Shown: positions 10,223-19,367 of the stretch, in pieces
Position numbering within the stretch: position 1 is the first letter of the stretch
Layout: every line of letters starts with the position of its first letter
Assembly (NCBI GenBank): GCA_964242625.1
Contig: CAXTAO010000011.1
Location: forward strand, 20,619-84,618
Direction of reading: 5' to 3'
DNA from: JASLDZ01 sp964242625
GTDB taxonomy: Bacteria; Pseudomonadota; Alphaproteobacteria; Caulobacterales; Caulobacteraceae
DNA: 64,000 nt
The notes under the pieces: generated by a model
Told to the model about the DNA's origin: nothing
Database searches by the model: none
What the model saw: only the letters and a program-made list of their open reading frames with translations
Program-made: the position numbers and the translations under genes

Positions 10223-11947
10223 ATGGCCACCTACGCCGCCCACGGCGACCCCGATCCGCGCACCCAAGGCCACGCCGTGGCCCACGGCGCGCATGATCAC
10301 ACCCCGCCGTTCTTCACCCGCTGGTTCCTGTCCACCAACCACAAGGACATCGGAACCCTGTACCTTATCTTCGCCATCATGGCGGGGGTGGTCGGTGGGC
10401 TGATCTCCGGCCTGATCCGCTGGGAGTTGGCGGAACCCGGCATCCAGGTGTTCAAGCCGGGCACGCTCCTGGCCCAACTCGGCGTGTTCGAGCCTTCCAA
10501 CCACGGCTACAACGTCGCGATCACCGCCCACGGCCTGATCATGATCTTCTTCATGGTCATGCCCGCCATGATCGGCGGCTTCGGCAACTGGATGGTGCCG
10601 ATCATGATCGGAGCGCCCGACATGGCGTTCCCGCGCATGAACAACATCTCGTTCTGGCTTTTGGTCGCCTCCTTCTGCCTGCTGGTGACCTCGCTGTTCG
10701 TCGACGGCGGACCGGGTCGGGGCTTCGGCGGCGGCTGGACTATGTACGCGCCGCTCTCCACCTCCGGCCACACCGGCCCGGCGATGGACGTCCTGATCTT
10801 CTCGCTGCACCTCGCGGGCGCGAGTTCGATCCTCGGCGCGATCAATTTCATCACCACCATCTTCAACATGCGCGCGCCGGGCATGACCCTGCACCGCATG
10901 CCGCTGTTCGTGTGGTCTGTCCTGGTGACCGCCTTTTTGCTGCTCCTGTCGCTGCCGGTGCTGGCGGGGGCCATCACCATGCTGCTCACCGACCGTAACT
11001 TCCACACCCACTTCTTCGACGCGACCGCCGGCGGCGACCCGATGATGTACCAGCACCTGTTCTGGTTCTTCGGCCATCCGGAGGTGTACATCCTGATCCT
11101 GCCGGGCTTCGGCATCATCAGCCACGTGGTGGCGACCTTCTCGCGCAAGCCCGTGTTCGGATACCTCGCGATGGCCTACGCGATGGTGGCGATCGGCTTC
11201 GTCGGCTTCGTGGTGTGGGCCCACCACATGTTCACCGTCGGCATGAACGTGAACCTGCAGGCCTACTTCGTGGCGGCCACCATGGTGATCGCGGTACCTA
11301 CCGGCGTGAAGATCTTCAGCTGGATCGCCACCATGTGGGGCGGCTCGCTTTCGTTCGAGACGCCCATGCTGTTCGCCATCGGCTTCATCTTCCTGTTCAC
11401 CGTGGGCGGCGTCACCGGCGTGGTCCTGGCCAACGCCGGCGTCGACTACTCGCTGCACGCCACCTACTATGTGGTCGCCCACTTCCACTACGTGCTGAGT
11501 CTGGGCGCGGTGTTCGCTATCTTCGCGGGCTTCTACTACTGGTTCGAGAAGATGTGGGGCGTGAAGTACAACGAGTGGCTCGGCCGCGCCCACTTCGCCC
11601 TGATGTTCATCGGCGTGAACGTGATCTTCTTCCCGCAGCACTTCCTCGGGCTGCAGGGGATGCCCCGCCGCTACGTCGACTATCCGGTGGCGTTCGCGTT
11701 CTGGAACAAGGTGTCGTCGATCGGCTACGAGATCACCGCGGCGGGCGTGGGCATCTTCCTGCTCATGTGCGCGGAGGCGGCGCTGCGTCGCCGCCCGGCG
11801 GTGGCCAACCCCTGGGGCGCGGGCGCGACCACGCTTGAGTGGACGCTGTCCTCGCCGCCGCCCTTCCACCAGTTCAACGAGTTGCCGGTGATCCACGACA
11901 CCCACGAGGTGAGCCCGGCGGCCGCGTTGGACGGTCACGCGCACTGA
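10223..11947 (+). CDS. coxA: cytochrome c oxidase subunit I (heme a/a3-CuB catalytic subunit)
   Basis: Catalytic, proton-pumping subunit that reduces O2 to water; 574 aa with 12 expected membrane helices. Ligands are visible: the low-spin heme His in TAHGLIMIFF, the CuB His and cross-linked Tyr in GHPEVYILILPG, the two CuB His in WAHHMFTVG, and the heme His pair in HFHYVLSLG. The Glu in HPEVY places it in the A1-type heme-copper family. The N-terminus has a His-rich stretch (HAVAHGAHDHT). It lies 56 bp after coxB. A strong hairpin follows before ctaB, so the downstream assembly genes may be expressed at a lower level. Confidence 0.97.
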   Translation: MATYAAHGDPDPRTQGHAVAHGAHDHTPPFFTRWFLSTNHKDIGTLYLIFAIMAGVVGGLISGLIRWELAEPGIQVFKPGTLLAQLGVFEPSNHGYNVAITAHGLIMIFFMVMPAMIGGFGNWMVPIMIGAPDMAFPRMNNISFWLLVASFCLLVTSLFVDGGPGRGFGGGWTMYAPLSTSGHTGPAMDVLIFSLHLAGASSILGAINFITTIFNMRAPGMTLHRMPLFVWSVLVTAFLLLLSLPVLAGAITMLLTDRNFHTHFFDATAGGDPMMYQHLFWFFGHPEVYILILPGFGIISHVVATFSRKPVFGYLAMAYAMVAIGFVGFVVWAHHMFTVGMNVNLQAYFVAATMVIAVPTGVKIFSWIATMWGGSLSFETPMLFAIGFIFLFTVGGVTGVVLANAGVDYSLHATYYVVAHFHYVLSLGAVFAIFAGFYYWFEKMWGVKYNEWLGRAHFALMFIGVNVIFFPQHFLGLQGMPRRYVDYPVAFAFWNKVSSIGYEITAAGVGIFLLMCAEAALRRRPAVANPWGAGATTLEWTLSSPPPFHQFNELPVIHDTHEVSPAAALDGHAH

Positions 11948-12016
11948 CGAGCCATCATCGCGGTGGCGGCGACGCCGCCTCCGCGCCCAGCTGAAAACGG
12001 CGCCGGTCTAGGCGTC

Positions 12017-12047
12017 CGAGGCGCGGGACCTTAAGTCCCGCGCCTCG
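12017..12047 (+). terminator. 13-bp perfect hairpin between coxA and ctaB
   Basis: Stem CGAGGCGCGGGAC / GTCCCGCGCCTCG closed by a 5-nt loop CTTAA, 69 nt past the coxA stop. There is no U-run after it. It could be a partial terminator or an mRNA-stabilising end that separates abundant oxidase subunits from assembly factors. That function is inference; the structure is directly visible. Confidence 0.6.
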
Positions 12048-12135
12048 ATCGTTCCCGGAGCCCGCCCTGTCCGCCGTTCCCGCCGCCGCCGATCCCCGTC
12101 CCGACGCCCCGCGCGCCCTCGGGACGGAAGACGCT

Positions 12136-13068
12136 GTGCGCGCCCGCGCCTTGGCGGGCCCGGCCGACTACCTGTCGCTCCTGAAGCCCCGGGTGATGTC
12201 GCTGGTCGTGTTCACGGGCCTTACGGGCCTCGTCTGCGCCGACCGCAGGATCGACCCGCTGCTGGCGACCATAGCCGTCGCGTGCATCGCGGTGGGCGGA
12301 GGCGCCAGCGGGGCCTTCAACATGGCCTACGAGGCGCAACTCGACTCGCGCATGCGGCGCACCCGCGGGCGCCCCACCGCGCGCGGCCTGATCGCCCCGG
12401 CCGAGGCCGCCACCCTGGGCGGCGTCCTTTCCGTCTTCTCCGTCATGGTCATGGGGCTGGCGCTGAACTGGGTCGCCGCCGGCCTCCTCGCCTTCACCAT
12501 CGGCTTCTACGCCGTTGTCTACACGCGCTGGCTGAAGCCATGGACCTCGCAGAACATCGTCTGGGGGGGCGCCGCGGGCGCGCTGCCTCCGGTGGTGGGC
12601 TGGGCCGCGGCGAGTGGGCACGCACCCCTGAACGCCTGGCTCCTGTTCGCGATCATCTTCCTGTGGACGCCCCCGCACTTCTGGGCGCTGTCGCTCTACA
12701 CGTCGGAGGACTACGCCCGTGCGGGCGTGCCGATGCTCCCTGTCGTGCGGGGCGCGCGCGCGACGCGAATGCAGATCCTCGGCTACAGCCTGGTGCTGGC
12801 GCTCGTGGGCGTCTTGCCCGCCTTCACGGGGCTGGGCGGACCGCTCTACGCGGTGGTGTCGATCGCCGGCGGGCTGGCGTTCGCGGGCCTGGCGTGGCGG
12901 CTCGCCCGCTCCAACGCCGGCGACGACCCGGGACCAGGCGCCGAGGGGCGGGCCGCCCTGCGCGCCGGCGCACGGGAGGCGCGCGCGCTCTTCGCCTTCT
13001 CCATTCTCTACCTCGCCGCCGTGTTCGCGGCGCTTCTGTTCGAGCACGGGCTGAGGGGGGCGCTGTGA
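12136..13068 (+). CDS. ctaB: protoheme IX farnesyltransferase (heme O synthase)
   Basis: Farnesylates heme b to heme O for the oxidase; a UbiA-family membrane prenyltransferase of 310 aa with about 9 helices. Motifs are LLKPRVMSLVVFTG, the Mg-binding NMAYEAQLDSRMRRTRGRP (first Asp-rich loop), and YTRWLKPWTSQNIVWGG. Start: the GTG at 12136 has GGAAG 5 nt upstream and gives a normal N-terminus; the frame is open upstream and a CTG at 12067 also has GGAG at 6 nt, which would add 23 residues. It is followed by coxF with a GTGA overlap. Confidence 0.94.
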   Translation: MRARALAGPADYLSLLKPRVMSLVVFTGLTGLVCADRRIDPLLATIAVACIAVGGGASGAFNMAYEAQLDSRMRRTRGRPTARGLIAPAEAATLGGVLSVFSVMVMGLALNWVAAGLLAFTIGFYAVVYTRWLKPWTSQNIVWGGAAGALPPVVGWAAASGHAPLNAWLLFAIIFLWTPPHFWALSLYTSEDYARAGVPMLPVVRGARATRMQILGYSLVLALVGVLPAFTGLGGPLYAVVSIAGGLAFAGLAWRLARSNAGDDPGPGAEGRAALRAGAREARALFAFSILYLAAVFAALLFEHGLRGAL

Positions 13069-13223
13069 GCGACCGCAGTTCCGACCCGTTCCGCGAGGGG
13101 GTCGACGCGGCGCGCGCGCGCCGCCGCCGGTCGCTCGGCATAGCCGTGGCGCTGGTCGCGTTCGTGCTCCTGATTTTCCTTGTCTCCCTCCTGCGGCTGA
13201 GCGGCCATGGCTCCGCCGGCTGA
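13065..13223 (+). CDS. coxF: CoxF-type small membrane protein
   Basis: A 52-aa single-pass protein reading VSDRSSDPFREGVDAARAR, then a membrane helix (about 22-43) and a short tail. Small proteins with the DPFREGVDAARARRRRSL pattern sit at this place, between ctaB and ctaG, in alphaproteobacterial oxidase operons. The GTG start overlaps the ctaB stop (GTGA) and is preceded by a G-rich GAGGGGG site. Its 3' end overlaps the ctaG start by 17 bp. The biochemical role is not established; it is presumed to help oxidase assembly. Confidence 0.85.
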   Translation: MSDRSSDPFREGVDAARARRRRSLGIAVALVAFVLLIFLVSLLRLSGHGSAG

Positions 13224-13815
13224 ACCCCGCGGCGTCGCAGGGTGGCGCGCCGGCCGTCGGCGCTGGCTCCTGCCCGTGGTCTGCGCGGGCGCGGTGGTGG
13301 GCATGGTGGGGCTGGCCTACGCATCCGTGCCGCTCTACCGCCGGTTCTGCCAGGTGACCGGCTTCAACGGGATCGCGCGCCGCGGCGAGGCCCCGCCCTC
13401 CGCCCCCGCGCTCGACCGCACCGTCGTCGTGCGGTTCGACACGAACGTGCGCGGCGGCCTGCCCTGGCGCTTCACCGCCGACAAGAGCAGCCAGGTCACG
13501 CGCATCGGCGCCTCCACCCTGGCGTATTTCACCGTGACCAACACAAGCGACCGCGCCATCACCGGCCGCGCCGCCTACAACGTCGCCCCTGAGGCGGCGG
13601 GCCCCTACTTCATCAAGACCCAGTGCTTCTGCTTCTCCGACCAGAGAGTGCCGGCGCACAAGACGGTCGAGTTCCCGGTGGTCTACTTCGTCGAGCCCGC
13701 CTTCGCGAAGGACCCCGACACGCGGGCGTTTCAGGAGATCACCCTCTCCTACAGCTTCTTCCCCTCTCCCGACGCCCCCCGCGCCGCGCCCGCCGCACCC
13801 GCCGTCCGGGGCTGA
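13207..13815 (+). CDS. ctaG: cytochrome c oxidase assembly protein CtaG/Cox11 (copper delivery to CuB)
   Basis: Membrane-anchored copper chaperone that loads CuB in subunit I; 202 aa. One N-terminal membrane helix (about 20-38) is followed by the juxtamembrane Cys in YRRFCQVTGF and an immunoglobulin-like periplasmic domain with the copper-binding CFCF motif (KTQCFCFSDQ) and VVYFVEP. All key cysteines are present. Translation is coupled to coxF by overlap. A Pro/Ala-rich C-terminal tail is slightly longer than usual. Confidence 0.95.
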   Translation: MAPPAEPRGVAGWRAGRRRWLLPVVCAGAVVGMVGLAYASVPLYRRFCQVTGFNGIARRGEAPPSAPALDRTVVVRFDTNVRGGLPWRFTADKSSQVTRIGASTLAYFTVTNTSDRAITGRAAYNVAPEAAGPYFIKTQCFCFSDQRVPAHKTVEFPVVYFVEPAFAKDPDTRAFQEITLSYSFFPSPDAPRAAPAAPAVRG

Positions 13816-13925
13816 GCGCTCGCCCCCTTGGCGGAGCCGCCCCCGTCTGGCACTAGCAGCGCCGAACCCGCCGTCGCGCGACGCGCGGGCCTTGTGATTT
13901 GAAGTTTCGGGATCGCCCGCCGCCC

Positions 13926-14834
13926 ATGGCCACCACCGACACGGCTCACGGACACGACGACGAGGTCCGCCACGACTACCACCTGGTCAAGCCCAGCGCC
14001 TGGCCGCTCCTGTCGTCGGTGTTCGCCATCGCGCTGACGCTGGGGATCGTGGCCTGGGTCAAGGGCGGGGTGTTCGGCATACCCAAGGGCACGCCCTGGC
14101 TCGCCGCGGCGGGCATGCTGGGCATCCTCTACTGCATGTTCGGCTGGTGGTCGGACGTGATCCGCGAAAGCCGCGAGGGCGACCATACGCCCGTGGTTTC
14201 GATCGGCCTGCGCTACGGCATGATCCTGTTCATCGCGTCCGAGGTGATGTTCTTCGTCGCCTGGTTCTGGATCTTCTTTGAGATGGCGCTCTTCCATCAC
14301 GATCGTACCTTCTCGGCGATCGAGGAGGTGCGCAATGCCTGGGGCGCCTGGCCGCCCAAGGGCGTGGAGACGCTCGATCCCTGGCACTTCCCGCTGATCA
14401 ACACGCTGACGCTGCTGACCTCGGGCACCACCGTAACCTGGGCGCACCACGCCATACAGGAAGGCGACCGCAAGGGCGCCAAGGCGGCGCTGTGGCTGAC
14501 CGTGCTCCTGGGCCTGATGTTCACCTGCGTGCAGGCCTACGAGTATCGCGAGATCATCACCGAGAAGCTGTTCTTCAACGAGAGTGCGGCCAACAGTTCG
14601 CTCTACGGCTCGTCCTTCTTCATGGCGACAGGCTTCCACGGCTTCCACGTGATCGTCGGCACCATCTTCCTGGCGATCTGCCTTCTGCGGCTCTACGTCG
14701 GCCAGATGACGCCGAAGAAGCACTTCGGGTTCGAGGCGGCGGCTTGGTACTGGCACTTCGTCGACGTGGTATGGCTGTTCCTGTTCGCCTTCATCTACGT
14801 CATGTTCGGCCACGCCGTCGGCAAGCCGGGCTGA
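13926..14834 (+). CDS. coxC: cytochrome c oxidase subunit III
   Basis: Seven-helix core subunit of the aa3 oxidase, 302 aa, stabilising proton uptake in subunit I. Recognised by HDYHLVKPSAWPLL, the WFWIFFEMALFHH stretch, LLTSGTTVTWAHHA and the C-terminal FGFEAAAWYWHFVDVVWLFLF. Start: ATG 13926 gives the family N-terminus MATTDTAHGHDDEVRHDYHL; a TTG at 13899 in frame is possible but less likely. There is no strong Shine-Dalgarno site and a 110-bp gap follows ctaG, so it may have its own leader. Confidence 0.96.
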   Translation: MATTDTAHGHDDEVRHDYHLVKPSAWPLLSSVFAIALTLGIVAWVKGGVFGIPKGTPWLAAAGMLGILYCMFGWWSDVIRESREGDHTPVVSIGLRYGMILFIASEVMFFVAWFWIFFEMALFHHDRTFSAIEEVRNAWGAWPPKGVETLDPWHFPLINTLTLLTSGTTVTWAHHAIQEGDRKGAKAALWLTVLLGLMFTCVQAYEYREIITEKLFFNESAANSSLYGSSFFMATGFHGFHVIVGTIFLAICLLRLYVGQMTPKKHFGFEAAAWYWHFVDVVWLFLFAFIYVMFGHAVGKPG

Positions 14835-14857
14835 CGACAACGACCCTCCTTGAGCGC

Positions 14858-15220
14858 TTGCCCGCGGCGGCGCGGCCGTATGCGGCGGGCCTCCTCGGGC
14901 GATGCCCGCGATGCGGCCGGGGCGCGCTCTTCGCGGGCTTCCTGCGCGTGGCCCCCGCCTGCGGCGCGTGCGGGGCCGACCTTTCCGCCGCGGACCCCGG
15001 CGACGGCCCGGCGGTGTTCGTGATCCTGATCGCGGGGGCGCTGGCGTCCGCCGGCCTCCTCGCCACGGAGCTCGCCCTGCATCCGGCGGTGTGGGTGGAA
15101 GCGGCGGTCTGGCTGCCCGCGGCCGCCGCGTTGAGCATTCTCTTGCTGCGGCCGGCGAAGGGCCTGCTCCTCGCCGCCCAGTTCCGCCCTCGCGCCGCCG
15201 AGCCTCGTCATGGCGGCTGA
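14858..15220 (+). CDS. DUF983 family membrane protein with zinc ribbon
   Basis: About 120 aa. A four-cysteine ribbon (CPRCG and CGACG, about residues 17-42) precedes two membrane helices (about 55-100). DUF983 proteins occupy this slot between coxC and surf1 in alphaproteobacterial oxidase operons and are presumed assembly factors; function unproven. The start is unclear because no ATG or GTG exists: TTG at 14858 is taken, while a CTG at 14831 overlapping the coxC stop is an alternative adding nine residues. Its end overlaps surf1 by 11 bp. Confidence 0.82.
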   Translation: MPAAARPYAAGLLGRCPRCGRGALFAGFLRVAPACGACGADLSAADPGDGPAVFVILIAGALASAGLLATELALHPAVWVEAAVWLPAAAALSILLLRPAKGLLLAAQFRPRAAEPRHGG

Positions 15221-15995
15221 GGCGCGCCGTAGACCGCGCTGGATCGGACCGGCGGTGCTGACCGTGCTGTTCGCCCTGATCTTCGTCGCCCTGATGTCGC
15301 TGGGCGTGTGGCAGCTGCACCGCAAGGCGTGGAAGGAGGCGCTGCTCGCGCGCATCGCCGCCCTGCAGACCGCGCCTCCCGAACCGCTGGCCGTGGTGCT
15401 GAACCGCGCCCCGCCGGGCGCCGCCCACCCCGGCGATGAGGGTGCCCGCGCGCTGGACTTCACCCGCGTGGTGGCGAGCTGCGACGGCCTGCCCGCGCGC
15501 GGCGTCCACCTCTATGGCATCCGCACCGACGGGCCGGGCTGGCGCCAGATCGCCGCCTGCCGTCTTCCGCCCGGCCTCCCCTACGCCACCCTCCTCGTCG
15601 ACCTCGGGTTCGAGCGGGGCGCGCCCATGAGCCCGCCGCGGCTGCAGCCCGTGGTCCTGCCCGCGCGCGGCGCGTCGGTCGTGGGCGTCCTGCGCACGCC
15701 CGACCCGCCGAGCTGGACCGACGGCCTGGCCGGCGCGGGCGCGGTCGACGGCGGGACCGACCAGTGGCTGCGGCGCGACCTTCCCGGCATGGCGCGCGCG
15801 CTGGGCGCCGCCCGCCCCGCCCCCTTCATGCTGGAACTCGAGAGCCCCGCCGCCGGGCCGGGGCTGACGCCTTCGCCCCTGCCCAGCGACATCCCCAACC
15901 ACCACCTGGAATACGCCCTCACCTGGTTCGGCATGGCGCTGGCGCTCGCGGGCGTCTACGCCGCGGGCGTTGTGCGCACGCTCGGGAAGCGCTGA
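15210..15995 (+). CDS. surf1: SURF1 family oxidase assembly protein
   Basis: Shy1/SURF1 protein of 261 aa, helps insert heme a into subunit I. Two membrane helices at the ends (about 12-34 and 236-256) flank a periplasmic domain. Signature stretches are LMSLGVWQLHRKAWKEALL near the N-terminus, LVDLGFERG in the middle, and NHHLEYALTWFGMALA before the last helix. The start overlaps the DUF983 gene and the stop is 7 bp before the thrC ATG, so the operon continues. A central insertion (about 165-185) is Gly/Asp-rich. Confidence 0.93.
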   Translation: MAAEARRRPRWIGPAVLTVLFALIFVALMSLGVWQLHRKAWKEALLARIAALQTAPPEPLAVVLNRAPPGAAHPGDEGARALDFTRVVASCDGLPARGVHLYGIRTDGPGWRQIAACRLPPGLPYATLLVDLGFERGAPMSPPRLQPVVLPARGASVVGVLRTPDPPSWTDGLAGAGAVDGGTDQWLRRDLPGMARALGAARPAPFMLELESPAAGPGLTPSPLPSDIPNHHLEYALTWFGMALALAGVYAAGVVRTLGKR

Positions 15996-16002
15996 GGCCG
16001 CC

Positions 16003-17394
16003 ATGCGCTACGTCTCCACCCGCGGCGGCTGCGACCCCGTGAGCTTCACCGACGCGCTCCTGGCCGGGCTCGCGCCCGACGGCGGCCTCTACACGCCCGA
16101 GCGCTGGCCGAGCCTCGCGCCCGAGCGCTTCGCCGCCTTCGCAGGCGCCGCCTACGCCGACGTGGCGGCCGAGGTGGTGGGCGTCTTCGCGGGCGAGGCG
16201 GTCGCGCCCGAGCGCCTGCGCGCGATCTGCCACGCCGCCTACGCCACCTTCGATCGACCCGCGGTCGCGCCCCTGGTGCAGCTGGACGCTGGGACTTGGC
16301 TCCTGGAGCTGTTCCACGGCCCAACGCTCGCCTTCAAGGACGTGGCGATGCAGCTCCTGGCGCGTCTCTACGACGAGGTGCTGGGCGCGAGCGGGCGGCG
16401 GCTGACGCTCGTGGTCGCCACCTCCGGAGACACCGGCGGGGCGGCGGTGGACGCGTTTGCGGGAGCGACGCATGTCGACCTCGTGGTGCTCTTCCCCGAA
16501 GGGCGGATCAGCGAAGTGCAGCGCCGGTTCATGACCACGGCCGACAGCGCCAACGTGCGCTGCGTCGCGGTCGAGGGCGATTTCGACGCCTGCCAGGCGG
16601 TGGTGAAGGCGCTGTTTGCCGACGCGACGTTCCGCGACGGGGTCGACCTCTCGGGCGTCAACTCGATCAACTGGGCGCGGATCGCGGCGCAGAGCGTCTA
16701 CTACGTCACCGCCGCCTCAGCGCTCGGGCGCGCGCCGGCGTTCGTCGTGCCCACAGGCAACTTCGGCGACGCCTTCGCGGGCTACGCCGCCCACCGGCTG
16801 GGCTCGCCGGTCGCCGCCTTGGGCGTCGCCACCAACGGCAACGACATACTGGCGCGCGCCTTCATCACCGGCCGCTACGCCCGGGGGGAAACGACGGCCA
16901 CTCAGTCGCCCGCCATGGACATCCAGGTCGCCTCCAACTTCGAGCGGCTCTACTTCGAGTTGGTGGGCCGCGAAGCCGCTGTCACCCGCGCCGCCTTTGA
17001 AGGCTTCGCCCGCGGCGAGGCCATCGCCCTGCCCGCCTCCCCCGAGCTCGGGCTATTTCGCGCGGGCGCCACGGGCGAACAGGCGACCGCCATGGCCATC
17101 CAGGAGACCTGGGAGCGGGCCGGCGTGCTCGTCGACCCCCACACCGCCGTGGCGCTGGCCGCCGCGCGCGGGATGGAGCTTCCCGCCGGCGCGCCCGTGG
17201 TGGTGCTGGCCACCGCCCACCCCGCCAAGTTCCCCGAGGCGGTGGAGGCGGCCACCGGCGAGCCGCCCGAGCTGCACGCCCGCGCCGCCGACCTGCACAC
17301 CCGCGTCGAGCGCATCGACCGGCTTCCCGCTGACGTCGCCGCCGCCAAGGCCTATGTGCGCGCCTTCGCCGCCGACCGTCGCCGCGCCGCCTGA
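16003..17394 (+). CDS. thrC: threonine synthase
   Basis: PLP enzyme converting O-phosphohomoserine to threonine, 463 aa. The PLP lysine lies in GPTLAFKDVAMQ, the phosphate loop in TSGDTGGAAVDAF, and PTGNFGDAFAG is also seen. The start is ATG 16003 with GAGG 5 nt upstream; an earlier in-frame codon lies inside surf1 and is not needed. Its place between surf1 and an M16 peptidase gene is a conserved arrangement in alphaproteobacteria rather than a functional link. Pairs metabolically with asd at 32.5 kb. Confidence 0.96.
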   Translation: MRYVSTRGGCDPVSFTDALLAGLAPDGGLYTPERWPSLAPERFAAFAGAAYADVAAEVVGVFAGEAVAPERLRAICHAAYATFDRPAVAPLVQLDAGTWLLELFHGPTLAFKDVAMQLLARLYDEVLGASGRRLTLVVATSGDTGGAAVDAFAGATHVDLVVLFPEGRISEVQRRFMTTADSANVRCVAVEGDFDACQAVVKALFADATFRDGVDLSGVNSINWARIAAQSVYYVTAASALGRAPAFVVPTGNFGDAFAGYAAHRLGSPVAALGVATNGNDILARAFITGRYARGETTATQSPAMDIQVASNFERLYFELVGREAAVTRAAFEGFARGEAIALPASPELGLFRAGATGEQATAMAIQETWERAGVLVDPHTAVALAAARGMELPAGAPVVVLATAHPAKFPEAVEAATGEPPELHARAADLHTRVERIDRLPADVAAAKAYVRAFAADRRRAA

Positions 17395-17409
17395 GAGCCT
17401 CCCCGCCGC

Positions 17410-18681
17410 ATGACCGCCCGCCTGCACACCCTCCCCAACGGCGTCCGGATCGTCGCCGACCCCATGCCGGGGCTGGAGAGCGCGGCGCTGTCGGTGGTGG
17501 TGGAAGGCGGGGCGCGGTGGGAGCCGCCGCGCCGCAACGGCTGGAGCCACTTCCTCGAGCACATGGTGTTCAAGGGCGCGGGCGCGCGCTCGTCCCGCGC
17601 GATCGTGGAGGCGGTCGAGGCGGAGGGCGGCTGGATCAACGCCGCCACCGGCTATGAGCGCACGAGCTACCAGGTGCGCCATCTGGCCGGCGGCCTGCCG
17701 CTCGCCATGGAGGTGCTGGCCGACCTCGTGCGCCGCCCCGCCCTCGATCCCGAGGAGCTGGAGCGCGAGAAGGGCGTCGTCGGCCAGGAGATCGCCGAAG
17801 CGGCCGACACGCCGGACGACCGGGTGTTCGACCTCGCCCAGGCGCGCGCCTTCTCCGGCCAGGCGCTGGGCCGTCCGATCCTGGGGCAGGGATCGACGCT
17901 CGCGCCCATGACCCGCGCGGCGCTCGCCGCCCATCACGCCGCGCTCTACGGCGACCCGGGCCGGCTCGTGGTCAGCGCCGCGGGCGCGGTGGACGAGGAT
18001 GCGCTTCTGGCGCTGGCCGAGACGGCGTTCGGCGACATGACGGCGCCCGCCGAGCCGCTCGCCGCCCCCACGCCCGCCCGCTTCGCCGGGGGCGCGAAGG
18101 CCGAGGCGCGGTCGCTCGAGCAGGCGCACCTCGTGCTGCTCCTTCCCGGAGTGGGCGCCCGCGATCCGCTCTACTGGCCGCAGCGCCTGTTCGCGGAGAT
18201 CCTGGGCGGCGGCATGGCCTCGCGCCTGTTCCAGGAAGCGCGCGAGCGGCAGGGTCTCTGCTACGCGGTGGACGCCTACGCCGACGCCTACGCCGACGTG
18301 GGGCTCCTCGGCGTCTACGCCGGCGTGTCGGACAGCCAGGCGCGGCCCATGGCCGAACTCGTCGCCGCCGAGGTGCGCAGCCTGGCCGACCGCGTCGAGC
18401 CCGCCGAACTGCACCGCGCCCGCGCCCAGGCGCGCTCCGGCCTTTTCATGGGCCGCGAGTCGCCGCTAAACCGCGCGGAGGCGTCGGCCGCCCAGCTGCA
18501 CATGCTGGGTCGCCTTCTCCCGCCCGACGAGATCGCCGCCGCCATCGACGCGGTCGACGCCGAGAGCCTGCGCCGCTATGGCGCGCGCGTGCTGGAGGGC
18601 GGCCTGAGCGCCGCCGCCGTCCTCGGCCGCCGCCGCGCCGCCGACGCCGCCCCCGCCTTCGCCGAGGCGCTCGCGGCCTAG
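17410..18681 (+). CDS. M16 family zinc peptidase (processing-peptidase-like)
   Basis: 423 aa, one full M16 unit. The inverted zinc motif HxxEH is in SHFLEHMVFKG and the downstream Glu ligand in VVGQEIAEAADTPDD, so the catalytic subunit is intact. The C-terminal half has the inactive-like second domain ending in the RLFQEARERQGLCYAVDAY region. A 12-bp tandem duplication there gives YADAYADAYADVG. It starts 15 bp after thrC. Bacterial homologues are ancestors of mitochondrial processing peptidase and cleave small peptides; substrate unknown. The stop overlaps the stop of the convergent membrane protein within CTAG. Confidence 0.93.
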   Translation: MTARLHTLPNGVRIVADPMPGLESAALSVVVEGGARWEPPRRNGWSHFLEHMVFKGAGARSSRAIVEAVEAEGGWINAATGYERTSYQVRHLAGGLPLAMEVLADLVRRPALDPEELEREKGVVGQEIAEAADTPDDRVFDLAQARAFSGQALGRPILGQGSTLAPMTRAALAAHHAALYGDPGRLVVSAAGAVDEDALLALAETAFGDMTAPAEPLAAPTPARFAGGAKAEARSLEQAHLVLLLPGVGARDPLYWPQRLFAEILGGGMASRLFQEARERQGLCYAVDAYADAYADVGLLGVYAGVSDSQARPMAELVAAEVRSLADRVEPAELHRARAQARSGLFMGRESPLNRAEASAAQLHMLGRLLPPDEIAAAIDAVDAESLRRYGARVLEGGLSAAAVLGRRRAADAAPAFAEALAA

Positions 18682-19367
18682 AGCGCCCGCAGGACGCGCC
18701 GAACTTGCGGCCGGCACACGTTGCGAGAGCCCATATCGCCGTTTCTCTGCTTCACCGGGACGGTCACACACGGCTGCGCCACCCGGTCCACACCGACCAG
18801 GAGGACCTTCATCCTGAGATCGGAGCCGCCTGAGCAGCCGAGCCAGCCGGCGTTCAAGGGCTGGTTCCAACCGTAGGTGCGCGCGTAGCGGCAGACGTCA
18901 AGGCGCGAGCGGAGCTCCCGCACCAGCATGGCCGTAGTGGCGGCGTCGCTCAGCGTCTGGTCGTTGAGCACCACCTGCACGCAACGCGATAGCGGGCACA
19001 CCGCTTCGGCCACCCCGAATCCCGCCGTGGCGGTGCACAGATGATCCGCCCGGGACGGGTCACGGAGCTTGGCGTCCAGCTCAGCCGCCGAGAGCGGGCA
19101 GGGTTGATAAGCCGGCTGGTTCGACGCCGAGCTGAAGGTGGTGAAGTCACGCCGGATCAGCTCGGGCCGAGCCGCGTCAGCCGCGAGCAGGGCGCCTTCC
19201 ACGGCCGCCTCGTAGCCGCTACTGACGCCGAAGTTCCGGCTCCACTCCCGGTCGCCCAGCGAAACCATCACGCTCAGCCCCAGGAACACCGCCAGGGGAA
19301 CCGCGACGAGCAAGGCCAGCCCGGCGACGATCGCCAGACCGACCCGTCGCAGCTGGATCGGCTTCAC
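18678..19367 (-). CDS. Cys-rich single-pass membrane protein, unknown function
   Basis: 229 aa starting MKPIQLRRVGLAIVAGLALL. One N-terminal membrane helix (about 10-33) is followed by a soluble domain with eight cysteines spread from PCPLS to NVCRPQVRR, which would be periplasmic and probably disulfide-bonded. I do not recognise the family. Its GTG start overlaps the stop of the upstream hydrolase gene (GTGA), so the two are translationally coupled and probably work together or are co-secreted. The reading frame fills the space exactly up to the M16 stop. No paralogue in the window. Confidence 0.75.
   Translation of the reverse strand: MKPIQLRRVGLAIVAGLALLVAVPLAVFLGLSVMVSLGDREWSRNFGVSSGYEAAVEGALLAADAARPELIRRDFTTFSSASNQPAYQPCPLSAAELDAKLRDPSRADHLCTATAGFGVAEAVCPLSRCVQVVLNDQTLSDAATTAMLVRELRSRLDVCRYARTYGWNQPLNAGWLGCSGGSDLRMKVLLVGVDRVAQPCVTVPVKQRNGDMGSRNVCRPQVRRVLRAL

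Noticed and set aside
18260..18300. Tandem repeat in the M16 peptidase gene
   Set aside because: Only two 12-bp copies giving YADAYADAYAD; kept as a note in the gene entry, not as a repeat feature.
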